Assembly (NCBI GenBank): GCA_964527995.1
Contig: CAZGRP010000012.1
Span: forward strand, 1 to 64,000
From: CAZGRP01 sp964527995
GTDB taxonomy: Bacteria; Zhuqueibacterota; Zhuqueibacteria; Oceanimicrobiales; CAZGRP01
DNA: 64,000 bases
Reading direction: 5' to 3'
Numbering within the stretch: position 1 is the stretch's first letter; every line of letters starts with the position of its first letter. Shown piece after piece: positions 51,792 through 61,329 of this stretch. Under the pieces are notes generated by a model. The model was not told the origin of the DNA and did not search any database. It saw only the letters and a program-made list of their open reading frames with translations. The translations under genes and the position numbers were made by a program.

Positions 51792-52490
51792 ATGAGAGCA
51801 CGTCTTTACTGGGTCCCATTCCTGCTTCTTGCCACGCTGAACCCCGGTTGCAAAGATTCGGTCGTCATCCAGCCTCTGACGCAGGACCTCGCGGGGGAGG
51901 AGGGGAAGAAGGAGGAACAGAAGAAAATCTTCATCGTCGACCGAACCGGGAAGAAATGGGACATCACGCATGCTGTGGAAAAATACGGGTTCGACCCGGA
52001 CAAATTCGAGTATGGCCTGGGGCCCATGGCGATTCCCCCCATTCTGAATCCGGAGATGCTGTCGCCGGGAGACGACGGCTATCCGCAGGATACGGGTCGG
52101 TTTACTATACTGGGAACTGAGCTAAACGGCGACGTCCGGGCCTACCCTCTGACAGTGATGATCCGTCACGAAATCGTCAACGAACAGTTTGGCGACGCCC
52201 ACGTTGCGGTAGCTTACTGACCACTGATTGGATTGGCTGCCGTGTACAGCCGGGAAATTGACGATCGAGTTTTGACGCTGAGCGCCAGCGGCTGGACCTA
52301 CCAGTTGACTTTTGTGCTCTACGACTACGAGACCGAAAGCCTCTGGTATCATCTGGAGGGCGAGGATGGCCTGACGTCCATCAGCGGTGAGTTTGCCGAC
52401 CGGAAACTACCCGAGTTCCAGTCCACCGTGACACGCTGGAAAACGTGGAAAGAACTGCATCCGAACTCAAAATTCCTGAAATACCCGTAG
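51792..52490 (+). CDS. DUF3179 lipoprotein with in-frame TGA at the conserved Cys; candidate selenoprotein
   Basis: The frame encodes 232 residues if the TGA at 52218-52220 (codon 143) is read through. It has a lipoprotein-like signal (LLLATLNPGC), then the DUF3179 core: VRAYPLTVMIRHEIVNEQFG, then HVAVAY-TGA-PLIGLAAVYSRE, then LYDYETESLWYHLEGE and WKTWKELHP. DUF3179 proteins carry YCPL(T/C)G at this point, so TGA replaces the conserved Cys. Family similarity continues without a break after it, in the same frame, to a TAG at 52488. A small hairpin follows the TGA. Alternatives are a nonsense mutation or a sequencing error. GAGGAGACC precedes the ATG. Confidence 0.8.
52225..52260 (+). promoter_or_regulatory. 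candidate bacterial SECIS-like hairpin after the TGA
   Basis: GGCTG (52235-52239) pairs with CAGCC (52247-52251) around a 7-base loop (CCGTGTA). Two wobble pairs and an ATT/AAT outer stem (52227-52229 with 52256-52258) may extend it. The loop starts 20 bases after the TGA, within the 16-37 base range described for bacterial SECIS elements. The loop G is third rather than first or second, so the match is imperfect. It was folded by hand. Confidence 0.4.
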
Positions 52491-52550
52491 CCTCCGCGCT
52501 TCCCGCCGGCTGAACGACTGCTTCGTCCTGGAACGCTGCCCCCTCTCAGG

Positions 52551-53477
52551 TTACTTCTTCAGAACAAGCCCAAAAGAATAGATCGTTCCTGCAACGGTAT
52601 TCTTGCCTGCGTAGATGTGCAGCAGCTCGGCCTGCAGGGCGAAGGCATCGGTGGCGTTGTAGATCACCGAGGGGCTGATCTTGAAAATGTCCTGATCGCC
52701 AACGATAATGTTCGGCAGCGCTCCACCTCCTCCTGGCAGGGGCGTGGTTACAGGCTGGCCTACAATATCGGGAGGCGCAACGGTGCTTTTCAAACCGTCG
52801 TAGCCAATCTTGAAGAGAAAGTTGCCGACGGCGTAACCCACCTCGCCTGTAAAAAGAACCTGGTCGGCAAGGGGCCCTGTGCGCCGGCGATAACCCACAC
52901 TTGCAGTGATGTAGGCCGGCAGGGGGTACAGACTTTTGCCAATCAGGAGGTGGCCTTCAAGATCGATTTTACCCGTGCCCAGCGGCGGACCGTCGTCGGC
53001 GGGCGCCTTGTCGTAGCCCAGCGGTGCTTTGATTCCGCCTTGAACCGAAAGCGCCAGAGCGCCGTCGACAAGGGCGTAGCGTCCGGAAACAGCGAGATCT
53101 GAGAAGCCCAGCGTGTAGTTGGTGACGATGCGCGCCAGCAACCCAGCCCCGACGATCTCGGTTCGCTTCGATCTCAGGACTTTGAAGGGCACGTTGGCCA
53201 CCAGCGTCAAGCGCTCAAACAGACCATATTCCAGGTAGGCAGTAATGTTAAAGTCCTGGAAAGAGCTATTCTTGTAGACCAGTCTCTCCTGAAAAATGTC
53301 GAGACGCTCGCCTTCGTGATTGAACTCCCTTGTGGTGAAGAGGTAGTTGGCAGAAAGCTTGAAGTAGTAGCCGTGCCTGGATTGCACCCAGGCGCCGGCC
53401 CTCGCTTCGCTCACCATCAGACAGAGTGCCGCCACGAAAAACAGGACAAGGACCGCGTAGAGTCTACGAACAGGCAT
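52551..53477 (-). CDS. outer-membrane beta-barrel protein
   Basis: This 308-residue protein has a signal peptide (residues 7-27, ending ARAG), then alternating amphipathic strands throughout (for example YYFKLSANYLF, FNITAYLEYGLFERLTLVANVPF, ALSVQGGIKAPLGYD, YITASVGYRRR, FLFKIGYDGL). It ends in a strand YSFGLVLKK. The pattern suits a 10-14-strand barrel. No specific transporter family is recognised. It is convergent with the DUF3179 gene and follows the GHL10 gene. Confidence 0.8.
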   Translation of the reverse strand: MPVRRLYAVLVLFFVAALCLMVSEARAGAWVQSRHGYYFKLSANYLFTTREFNHEGERLDIFQERLVYKNSSFQDFNITAYLEYGLFERLTLVANVPFKVLRSKRTEIVGAGLLARIVTNYTLGFSDLAVSGRYALVDGALALSVQGGIKAPLGYDKAPADDGPPLGTGKIDLEGHLLIGKSLYPLPAYITASVGYRRRTGPLADQVLFTGEVGYAVGNFLFKIGYDGLKSTVAPPDIVGQPVTTPLPGGGGALPNIIVGDQDIFKISPSVIYNATDAFALQAELLHIYAGKNTVAGTIYSFGLVLKK

Positions 53478-53502
53478 GACGTGGTTTCTTCGAAGGTGAG
53501 AC

Positions 53503-56500
53503 CTACTTCAGCAGCACCATACGCCTCGACGCCGTTTGCTGGTTGGCGGTCAAACGGTACACGTAGACCCCGGAAGCCAAACCAGCGGCGTCAAAGGTCA
53601 CCTTATGGTGTCCCGCCGCCATCGGCTGCTTGATGAGCGTTTGCACCTCGCGGCCGAGCAGGTCATAGACCACCAGCTCCACATTTGCCCTGGCAGGCAG
53701 CTCGAAAGCGATGGTGGTTACAGGATTGAACGGATTCGGGTAGTTCTGCAGCAGTTGAAATCCCTCGGGGGGTCGCCCCATCCCGTCTGCCACATGCACG
53801 GGACCCGCCGATTTCTTCACCAGTCTGAGGTTGTCGAAGAAGATCTTGCCGGAAATGGCGTCGCCGGGTTCGTGGGTAAGTTGAAAGCTGTCGAAGCGCA
53901 ATGTTCCGTCCAGGACGCCGTCTCCAATCCAGATACCCACGCTGTTGGGGTCGTTCAGCTGCCATTCCACAATGCGCCAGCCGACCCAGTTCACCGTGAC
54001 CCAGTTTGAAACCTCGTGGTTTTCAGCGGCGCTGACCGGTACATTGTCGTCCAGAGCAAACCGAAACTCGTTGCCGCTACCGTCGCCGAACACATAGCTC
54101 TGGAGTACGTAACTGGTATCGAACAGTACGTCCCGGGGCGCACCCTGAGAGAGATATTCACGCAGTAGGAACTCCGAAGCCGATGGGTCCCATTCGTACT
54201 TCAGCATCGGAGAGACCCTTTGTCTGACGCCCACCGCAGGCAGGAACGCTTCGGTCGACATCTCGAAGGAGGTATTGGGGGCCACGATCCCCATCGTGGA
54301 GCCGCTCCGTTGCGGCTGAAACCAGTTTACCGTCGAAAGAAACGGCTCGATGATCAAGACTTCGGAGTAGCTCTGTGGCGAAGTCCTGAAGTTAACGCTG
54401 ACATCGGCGTCCATGGCATTGCCCGCCGTGTCCGATATGCTTCTTGACAGCGTCACCGTGTAGTCCTGGTCGGGCGCCAGCGGTTGAAGAGGCTGGATAC
54501 TCAGCACCGATGTGTTGTTGACTGTGGTCACGGCGTGCGCTGTGGGCACAGGATTTCCGTTTTGGGTGAGGATGATGCTGGTATCGGAGATTGAACTTTT
54601 GTCCACAAGCTCGTCGAATTGGAAGGTGATGATCTCGTCGAGTTTGAAATCATCTTCCGGGGCCTGAAGATCCGGGAAACTGGCGATCACCCGGGGCCCG
54701 ATAATGTCCCGGGCCAGCGTACGGAATGCCAGCACAAAAGCGTCCCCGGCTGTACCGTCGCCGTTGCCGTCGAGAGCCTTGCCGTTGATGTCGGTCACGG
54801 TAGCGTCAACGGTGAGAGTGTAGTCGGTGGCGAACTCGAACGCGCCAGCAGTGTTGACCGTTACGGTCTTCTGATCATCTGACCATGCCAGGTCCGCGAT
54901 GGCGGCGGCGGGTGAAAAAGCGACGGCATTTGTGAAAGTGTTCACATCCATGGTCTTGGAGAACGCGATCGTAACGGTCTGGTTCACCGGGACGGTGTCA
55001 CCCGGAGCCGGAGAGGTCCCTACGATGGTGGGCGCGAAGGAAGGGATGGAGTCCGAAATCACAATACCCGAGACGGCGGACTCGTTCCAAAACCTGTCGA
55101 GTGCGGTAGCAAAGTAGGAATACCGGCCATTGAAATCCTGGGTACCACTGAAAGAGTCGACGATGGAATACTGGGCCTGGCCAAAATGGATGTCGACGAT
55201 TTCGTCCTGCTGTACGCTCGGAAGGTCGTCTGGAGAACGGTAGACGGCGAACCACAGATTTTCTGCGGTCGAGGCCGGCGGTGTCACGGTTACCTGGTAG
55301 TGCAGAGAGTCGACTTTGGCCAGCGCTACCGAGGGCGCCTCAGGCGGAGTGGCGTCCTGCAGACCCGTGGCGCGGATCTTAGCCTTGTTGTTGAAAAAGG
55401 CCTGGCGGGCGGCCTCCCAGTAGTTTTGGTCACGCCACGAGGCATAGCTGAAGAACTGAAACCCGTCCACCCACGGTACATCGCGCACACGGTCCACAAT
55501 GGACTTGTGGCGGCTGAAGATTTTCCTCTCCGAAAAACTGTCCGAAAACAGCCCCACGGTGTAAAGGCGTCCCGCCTGAATGGCCGGTTGAATGAACTGA
55601 CCCCAGCAGTTTGGACAGCCGCTCACAAGTACACGGTAGAAATCCTCCGGGAGGCTCCAATGGTAGTGCATGCCGATGAGCTGCTCGATGTAGCCTTCGT
55701 TGAGCCACAATGCCGCGTCCTGGTAGACTACGTTGAAGCCCTGCCACCCGCCCCAATTGTATCGCCCCAGTGCAGCCGGAGAAAGCCGAACCCACGGCTT
55801 CACGGCCTGGATGGAGTCGTGCAGCGTGCGCACGAATTCGGTGACCGTCCAGCGCCACCAATCCTCCCACGACGTAAACCCGTCCGGGACGCCGGCGCTG
55901 AAGGGATGTTCGATGTCGTATAGATAGCGCCCTGAAGCATTGGTCTTGAGCTCGTTGAGCTGAGCTTCGGTGATGAACCCGTCCGGCAACATCTGCTGTA
56001 CGTTCTGCTTGGCAAGAAGTAGAGATTGTGCAGTGTTGGTGTGTTCATTCCAGCGGATAAAATCCATGTGCAGTCCGTCGATGTCGTAGCCGTTCACGAT
56101 CTCCATGATGACATTCTTCAGATAGTCCCGAACGTCCGCCAAACCTGGAGACAGCCAGGCGATATCATTGGGCATGGCCAGCCCGTCCTGGTCTCTGCAT
56201 ACCCAATCGGGGTTCTGCTGCGCGGGACTCCCGGCGTACGCGAATCGGCTTTCGAAGACGTTGACCCAGGCGTGAATCTCCAACCCCCGGGCGTGAGCCT
56301 CTTCGACGGCGAAAGCCAGCGGATCGTAGCCCGGATCAGTGAAATTCACTTGCGGCCCCCACGGCTCCAAAGACGATGGGTAGTAGACCGTACCGAAACG
56401 CCGGACCTGCCAGAGGACCGAGGTCATGTTGGCCTTCTTGACGTTGTCCAGGATTTGCCGCGTCAGGGCCTGGTTTTCCTCGACGCTGTTGTCCGGTGAG

Positions 56501-56607
56501 AGCCATTGCGAGTCGACGATCCAGACGGCGCGAAACTCCTCGTTGCCCTGTGCGAAGGCATTTTGAGCCAGGAGTAGAACCAGAAAGCTTAAACAGAACT
56601 GTCTCAT
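53503..56607 (-). CDS. GHL10 family glycoside hydrolase with Ig-like and sorting domains
   Basis: This 1034-residue secreted protein has a signal peptide (1-19) and an N-terminal GHL10/DUF187 TIM barrel (about 24-400: EFRAVWIVDSQWLSP, MTSVLWQVRRFGTVYYPS, LEIHAWVNVFESRF, DIDGLHMDFIRWNEHT). Two Big-5/SbsA-type Ig-like domains follow (about 530-650 and 655-760), then a beta-sandwich region, and a C-terminal secretion sorting domain beginning FQLLQNYPNPFNP (about 950). It probably hydrolyses a polysaccharide outside the cell. The sorting domain implies export and attachment by a type IX-like system. Upstream is a hairpin-rich leader. Confidence 0.92.
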   Translation of the reverse strand: MRQFCLSFLVLLLAQNAFAQGNEEFRAVWIVDSQWLSPDNSVEENQALTRQILDNVKKANMTSVLWQVRRFGTVYYPSSLEPWGPQVNFTDPGYDPLAFAVEEAHARGLEIHAWVNVFESRFAYAGSPAQQNPDWVCRDQDGLAMPNDIAWLSPGLADVRDYLKNVIMEIVNGYDIDGLHMDFIRWNEHTNTAQSLLLAKQNVQQMLPDGFITEAQLNELKTNASGRYLYDIEHPFSAGVPDGFTSWEDWWRWTVTEFVRTLHDSIQAVKPWVRLSPAALGRYNWGGWQGFNVVYQDAALWLNEGYIEQLIGMHYHWSLPEDFYRVLVSGCPNCWGQFIQPAIQAGRLYTVGLFSDSFSERKIFSRHKSIVDRVRDVPWVDGFQFFSYASWRDQNYWEAARQAFFNNKAKIRATGLQDATPPEAPSVALAKVDSLHYQVTVTPPASTAENLWFAVYRSPDDLPSVQQDEIVDIHFGQAQYSIVDSFSGTQDFNGRYSYFATALDRFWNESAVSGIVISDSIPSFAPTIVGTSPAPGDTVPVNQTVTIAFSKTMDVNTFTNAVAFSPAAAIADLAWSDDQKTVTVNTAGAFEFATDYTLTVDATVTDINGKALDGNGDGTAGDAFVLAFRTLARDIIGPRVIASFPDLQAPEDDFKLDEIITFQFDELVDKSSISDTSIILTQNGNPVPTAHAVTTVNNTSVLSIQPLQPLAPDQDYTVTLSRSISDTAGNAMDADVSVNFRTSPQSYSEVLIIEPFLSTVNWFQPQRSGSTMGIVAPNTSFEMSTEAFLPAVGVRQRVSPMLKYEWDPSASEFLLREYLSQGAPRDVLFDTSYVLQSYVFGDGSGNEFRFALDDNVPVSAAENHEVSNWVTVNWVGWRIVEWQLNDPNSVGIWIGDGVLDGTLRFDSFQLTHEPGDAISGKIFFDNLRLVKKSAGPVHVADGMGRPPEGFQLLQNYPNPFNPVTTIAFELPARANVELVVYDLLGREVQTLIKQPMAAGHHKVTFDAAGLASGVYVYRLTANQQTASRRMVLLK

Positions 56608-56649
56608 GAGTTACTCCCGCGGAACATTGACGAGGGACTTAGAAGAACC

Positions 56650-56800
56650 GTTGCCAGCCGGGAAACCATCTCGTCGCCCGGCTTGAGAATGAGAAGGCCG
56701 ATGAGGGGAACTCACCGGCCTTCCCTTTTACGCCATAAGCTTCAGGGTCCAGAGCTCCCATTCGCCAACGGCGCTGGCAGGCTTTGGGGCCCTGAACAAG
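56650..56800 (-). promoter_or_regulatory. hairpin-rich leader upstream of the GHL10 gene
   Basis: Three nested or tandem inverted repeats lie in this gap: TTCAGGG/CCCTGAA (56741-56747 with 56790-56796) enclosing GCCA/TGGC; GAAGGCCG/CGGCCTTC (56693-56723); and AGCCGGG/CCCGGCT (56656-56683). On the minus strand they run from the upstream stop toward the GHL10 start. The second could be a terminator for the upstream gene or the switch part of a leader. It does not match any riboswitch I know. Confidence 0.35.
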
Positions 56801-56863
56801 ACACCCTCCGGCACTGAAGCAATACCGGGGCAATGAACAGGTCGGCGTTCTGCCTACGGCCGT

Positions 56864-58864
56864 CTACTTCAGGAGCGTCATCTTTCTCGACAGAACCTTG
56901 CCGTTCACCGAAAGCTTGTAGTAGTAGACACCGGAAGCCAGCTTGGAGGCGTCGAAAGTCACCTGGTGTCTGCCTTCCTGCATGGGCTTCTTGTCCAGAA
57001 TGGTGGCTACCTCCTGACCAAGCAGATTGTAAACCTTCAGGCTCACCTTACCCTGTTTGGCCATGCTGAAGGCGATGGTCGTGCTTGGGTTGAAGGGGTT
57101 GGGATAGTTCTGCTCCAGCACATAGTCCGTGGGCACAGCACCCGAACGGCTGCTCACGCTCGTAGGCGACTTGATAAACCGGGCGAGGCGATTGCCGTTG
57201 AAATAGACCGCATAGGCCGTGTCTCCCGTTACGCTGAAGGCCACGCCACGCGGCCCGTTGCCGATGTCGGGACCGATATCAGGGGAAGGCAGGAACTGGT
57301 ACTCCATGGTTTTGAAGTTGAGGATGACAAACCCATTGGGGTCGTTGTTCCCGGCGGCGTAGGCATTGTCTGAAGACACCCAGAGCGTGCTGTCAGGACC
57401 CCAGTCCATGGTGGTGCGCTGAGTCTGGAAGATCAGCTTGCCTTCGGTGTTGTGGAAGATGCTATCCACCTTGACATAGTTGATGAAATCGGTGGTGTGC
57501 CAGATATAGACCGGACCACCGCTGGCCCCCAAATCCGGCGTAAAGATGGTCGCCCCATCGGCGGTCACCTCTAGGCCGCGGCCAAAGCTGGGTGCACCAT
57601 TCAGAGTGATTTCCTGCGTGGGCAGAAACGTGCTCGGATCCAGTACCGTCACCGGATTGATGCCGACCACTTTCCCCACGTAGATGAAACCCGCCGCATC
57701 CACGGCTGGCTTCAACAAGCTGCCGCCGCCCTTCCAGTACGCCATGCCCTGGCCGGTTTCCACATTGATCTTTGCAAAATCGCCAGCGGAACGGGCGAAC
57801 AGGATGTTGCCATCGGAAGCAATCGCCAGTCCCCGACAACCAGCAGTGGTGATAGCAACGTCGCCGACCTTAATGCTGTCGATAGGGGAAATCGGGTCTT
57901 CAGTGCCGTCGGGATGGATCACGCGCAGAGCGCCGCTGAAGTTACCGACCCAGATACGGTTGAATTTGTCCACGGCGACGCCGTGACCGGCGCTTACCAG
58001 GGTGTCGGCACCAACGAAATCGTCAAAGACATAATCGGGGGCGCCGATGAACTTCCACGGTCCAGGCGTGCCAGGCGTGACGTCGGTAAACTCTGTGACC
58101 GTGCCATCCGCGTAAGCCCCAAGAAGCGAGAGCTTGGGCGCTCCCTCGTTCTTGGTCGGATCCAGGAATCCAGAGGCGAAGAGCACAACCGATTTGCCGG
58201 CGTCGGCGGAAAGGTCTGCCTCAAAGGCACCCAGAAGTTGAGTGTTGTCATCGCCTGGGGTTATGTTGAAGGTGTAGACGGCGGGCGCCATCGATCTGTA
58301 GGACGTGGCCTGGCCGTAGTCGATGTCGTCTACCAGAACACCAGGCTGTCCGTCGATGAGAAGATCAAGCACAGGGCTGTCAGTCGAACCATGAAACACG
58401 AAGAAGTCCACCTTGGTAGGATCGGTAGCCTGTTCCTGAGCATTGGCAACGGCAAACAGGCTCAGGGAGATGTCGCGTCCCGTCACCGGGTTGTCGTACT
58501 TCCCCGCTAGGAGGTTCCTCGGCGTGACACCGCCGATGATGCCCACGTAGCTGACTCCGGAGTCCAGAGCTATCAAGAATGGACCGATGGTGTCCTGTTC
58601 GGTTACGAAGTCCGCTACAAACTGGAAATTATACGTACCCGGGGCGTAGTCCGTGAACGGGGTCGCCTCGCGGAACGCCAGCGTGGTTGTAGAGTCGCCG
58701 TTCACCAGCACTTCGAGACTGCCCGCATCAATGTCCCCCGAATTGTGGATCAGTTGCAGTCGCGCCGTCTGGCCGAACAAAGGCAAAGCTGCAAAAAAGA
58801 CGACAGCCAGAATCAGGGACCGGACTGTACGTTTTAGATCGTAACGATTTGATTGCATAATCAA
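56864..58864 (-). CDS. DUF4397 and beta-propeller protein with sorting domain
   Basis: This 666-residue secreted protein has a signal peptide (about 12-31) and two DUF4397 domains (about 33-125 and 140-240: RLQLIHNSGDIDAGSLEVLVNGD, DFFVFHGSTDSPVLDLLIDGQPGV). A beta-propeller of NHL/PQQ-like blades follows (about 275-570: GHGVAVDKFNRIWVGNFSGALRVIHPDG). It ends with a C-terminal sorting domain (VLEQNYPNPFNPSTTIAFSM to the end). The sorting domain matches that of the GHL10 protein closely (HQVTFDASKLASGVYYYKL against HKVTFDAAGLASGVYVYRL). The function is unknown; a surface-attached binding protein is likely. Confidence 0.9.
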   Translation of the reverse strand: MIMQSNRYDLKRTVRSLILAVVFFAALPLFGQTARLQLIHNSGDIDAGSLEVLVNGDSTTTLAFREATPFTDYAPGTYNFQFVADFVTEQDTIGPFLIALDSGVSYVGIIGGVTPRNLLAGKYDNPVTGRDISLSLFAVANAQEQATDPTKVDFFVFHGSTDSPVLDLLIDGQPGVLVDDIDYGQATSYRSMAPAVYTFNITPGDDNTQLLGAFEADLSADAGKSVVLFASGFLDPTKNEGAPKLSLLGAYADGTVTEFTDVTPGTPGPWKFIGAPDYVFDDFVGADTLVSAGHGVAVDKFNRIWVGNFSGALRVIHPDGTEDPISPIDSIKVGDVAITTAGCRGLAIASDGNILFARSAGDFAKINVETGQGMAYWKGGGSLLKPAVDAAGFIYVGKVVGINPVTVLDPSTFLPTQEITLNGAPSFGRGLEVTADGATIFTPDLGASGGPVYIWHTTDFINYVKVDSIFHNTEGKLIFQTQRTTMDWGPDSTLWVSSDNAYAAGNNDPNGFVILNFKTMEYQFLPSPDIGPDIGNGPRGVAFSVTGDTAYAVYFNGNRLARFIKSPTSVSSRSGAVPTDYVLEQNYPNPFNPSTTIAFSMAKQGKVSLKVYNLLGQEVATILDKKPMQEGRHQVTFDASKLASGVYYYKLSVNGKVLSRKMTLLK

Positions 58865-58992
58865 ATCCTCCTCTTGGCAAAGGTGTGATGAGAACGTTTC
58901 AACAGCCCCTGTGAGATAAAACCGCTACCAACTGCTCTGTGATGGTGGTCCCATACGCGCCCTCCTTTCCTTTTTGCGGTCGACTACCTTTC

Positions 58993-60240
58993 TCAACGGC
59001 CGTAATAGGGTGCCCCACTTCTGGCCATCTTGATCTTATACACCTGCGAGTTGAGCTCGTTTGTGTCAGTATTCTCGAACTGCCGGACGGCAAACAACGA
59101 CTGCCCGGGACCCCAGGAGAGGGCGTAAATTTCGGGAGCAATCAACCCCGGGTACCACACGTCGTGACTCCCGTCCGGGCGCAACACGAAGAGACCGTTG
59201 GCATCCGGCGTCTCAGTGGCAGGAGCAGTCACGCCCAGGAACATCTCGCCGTTCTCCGAGAAAGTCAAGGTCTGGACACTGGCGCCGTCCAGCCAGGCAG
59301 CAGCCGCGACGTCCAGAACCACTTCCGCTGGCTTCAGGGTGTCGCCCTGAATCTCGCTGCGCCAGATCTTCTCCTCTCCGGTTGCCGGGTTCCTGCCGGC
59401 GACATAGACAAAATTGTCGAAGATTCGCACGGTTCGTAACTGCACCGGAAAAGTGGCCGCCTGGGTGACGCTCTTGTCCGGGGTGATGCGAAACAGGATC
59501 GAGCCACCAACCACCCACAAGTTTCCATCACTGTCGAAGTCCAGATCCCGTGGCTCCGGCAGGGTGGGCGCACCAAGCGACACAAAAGTGCCCTCCGTAC
59601 CGTCGGCGGCGAAAGTGGCGATCCTCTTGATCCTTCCGGACGGGGCCACGTAGAGCAGATCATTCGGCCCCATTTTCATGGCATTCGCCCTCAAGAAAGA
59701 GGTGGAGGCGAAATCCGTGGTGGTACCATCGGGAGCCATCTTCTTGATGGATCTGGTCCTTCCCTGGACGAACACAAAGACGTTGCCGTCGCGATCGCTG
59801 GCGATGCCGTAAGCCACATCGCCTTCGAAGATCTTGCCAAAGTCGCTGACCGCAGGAACAAGCTTGTAGTACACGGGATTGCTGAACAGTTCTGCCCCAT
59901 GCACGGCGATTTTGATCCGGATGGAATCACCGACGATCTTGGGAGAGGAGATCTTCAGGCGACTCTCTGAGGCTTCCAGGACTGTGGCGACGACTTCGTT
60001 GAAGAATACGAAGTTCTCCTCCGGCTTCGGGGAGAAGTTCTGGCCATTGACTACGATTTCACCGACGCCGGCCAGAGAGCTGTCAGGGGGAACGATCGAG
60101 CTGATGACGGGTGTGGGTCGGCTGGGCTCGTTTGGGTCGAAGAGGCTCTTGGCTGGCTCTTGACCGCATCCCATGAGTCCCACCAGAAGGAGAAGAACGA
60201 AGTTGCGTCCCATCGTGCTTATTTTGAACTGGTACCTCAT
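58993..60240 (-). CDS. IPT/TIG and NHL-type lipoprotein
   Basis: This protein of about 415 residues has a lipoprotein signal (LLLLVGLMGC), an IPT/TIG Ig-like domain (about 42-125: PVISSIVPPDSSLAGVGEIVVNGQNF), and a propeller-like region (about 140-410) with repeated GxxxDxxGNxxV-type blades (FDSDGNLWVVGGSILFRI, GIASDRDGNVFVFV). It lacks the C-terminal sorting domain of its neighbours, as expected for a lipid-anchored protein. The start at 60240 is preceded by AAAGG. It may be a surface-exposed partner of the DUF4397 protein. Confidence 0.87.
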   Translation of the reverse strand: MRYQFKISTMGRNFVLLLLVGLMGCGQEPAKSLFDPNEPSRPTPVISSIVPPDSSLAGVGEIVVNGQNFSPKPEENFVFFNEVVATVLEASESRLKISSPKIVGDSIRIKIAVHGAELFSNPVYYKLVPAVSDFGKIFEGDVAYGIASDRDGNVFVFVQGRTRSIKKMAPDGTTTDFASTSFLRANAMKMGPNDLLYVAPSGRIKRIATFAADGTEGTFVSLGAPTLPEPRDLDFDSDGNLWVVGGSILFRITPDKSVTQAATFPVQLRTVRIFDNFVYVAGRNPATGEEKIWRSEIQGDTLKPAEVVLDVAAAAWLDGASVQTLTFSENGEMFLGVTAPATETPDANGLFVLRPDGSHDVWYPGLIAPEIYALSWGPGQSLFAVRQFENTDTNELNSQVYKIKMARSGAPYYGR

Positions 60241-60283
60241 CACAGTCTACCTTTGCCGTTTGCCAGGTTTCGCACGCCCTCAC

Positions 60284-61282
60284 TCATAAGGAGAATCGAA
60301 CCGAGAAGCGGTGGACGTCATCAAAGACGTCCAGGGGAGTATACGAGTAGTCGAAAGCGATCTTCTTGGTCTGGATGCCCAGCCCGGTGGTCATGCCGTA
60401 GTCGTTTTGTTCGGCTACATAGCCGGCCCGCAGAGCCAGCGCCTTCATGAGCTTCAGTTCGCCGCCGAAGCTGTAGAACTCCTGGAAGGAGCGCGGGTTG
60501 GCGGCATCGAAGGAAATCAGCAAAGACGCGTTGTCAGAGCGCTCGCCAAAGAAGTCCAGGGCATCGATCGAGAATCCGATTCGGAACGTCAAGGGCAATT
60601 CAAAATCTTCCCTGGCGAACTTGACCTGCCTCGAAAAATTCCGAATCGACATGCCGAAGGCCAGACTCTTGAACCCTGTCTTATAAAGGGTTCCGAAATC
60701 AAAGGCTATCACGCTTTGCGTAAAGCTGGTCTGAGCCTGGGTGCTATCACTGGTGGGTACAAGAGGGCTACCGAGGGACTGGCTGACGTATTTGATCTGC
60801 CCGCCGACCGAGAACCGGTCGGAAAGGGCGCGGGAATAGCCGACGCCAACCATAAAGGCGTTTGGAGAAATGTCGCCTGTCTCGATAAAGCCCTGTTCGT
60901 TGGGTGCCACCACGGTTCCAATGATCTTGCCGTAATCCACGAAGACAAAGGAGAGCCCGACGACGCCGTATCGTCCCTTTTCCGGACTGATGGCCAGGCT
61001 GCCCGTAAAATAGTTGATTCCGGCAATCCAGGCAGTACGGTTGGCCGAGAACTCGAAAAAAGGCTCGATTCTGGCCATGCCTGCGGGATTGTAGAACAAC
61101 GCCATGGAGGAGCCTTCGACGGTTGTGAAAGCCTCACCCATGCCCGTGGCGCGAGCGTCCGTGCCTACGCTCAGGAATTGAAAACCGGTCTGAGCGATCT
61201 TCTCCTGGGCCTGGACCTGGGCGGTTGCTACGGCCAAAGTTCCGAGCAGGACCACACTCAAAAGGCGCTTACTTATTTCCAT
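60284..61282 (-). CDS. PorV/PorQ-like outer-membrane protein
   Basis: This 332-residue barrel protein has a signal peptide (1-25) and the N-terminal family signature GFQFLSVGTDARATGMGEAFTTVEGSSMALFYNPAGMARIE (about 32-72), shared by PorV/PorQ (UPF0164) proteins. Barrel strands run to a final FSVRFSL. PorV carries cargo with C-terminal sorting domains through type IX secretion. The three neighbouring genes with such domains make a cargo-handling role plausible. I chose the ATG at 61282; the frame is open upstream but has no signal sequence there. Confidence 0.88.
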   Translation of the reverse strand: MEISKRLLSVVLLGTLAVATAQVQAQEKIAQTGFQFLSVGTDARATGMGEAFTTVEGSSMALFYNPAGMARIEPFFEFSANRTAWIAGINYFTGSLAISPEKGRYGVVGLSFVFVDYGKIIGTVVAPNEQGFIETGDISPNAFMVGVGYSRALSDRFSVGGQIKYVSQSLGSPLVPTSDSTQAQTSFTQSVIAFDFGTLYKTGFKSLAFGMSIRNFSRQVKFAREDFELPLTFRIGFSIDALDFFGERSDNASLLISFDAANPRSFQEFYSFGGELKLMKALALRAGYVAEQNDYGMTTGLGIQTKKIAFDYSYTPLDVFDDVHRFSVRFSL

Positions 61283-61329
61283 AACAAAGCTCCATTTTGT
61301 CTCTGGAAGAGCCAGCCTGGACTGAGACT

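Noticed and set aside
51792..52220. DUF3179 gene as two separate short genes split at the TGA
   Set aside because: The second part has no start with a ribosome site and begins in the middle of the conserved domain, so one interrupted gene explains it better.
56650..56800. Cyclic-di-GMP (GEMM) riboswitch upstream of the GHL10 gene
   Set aside because: A GGGCCCCAAAGCC segment recalls GEMM, but the GGACGCAAAGC core and partner loop are not present.
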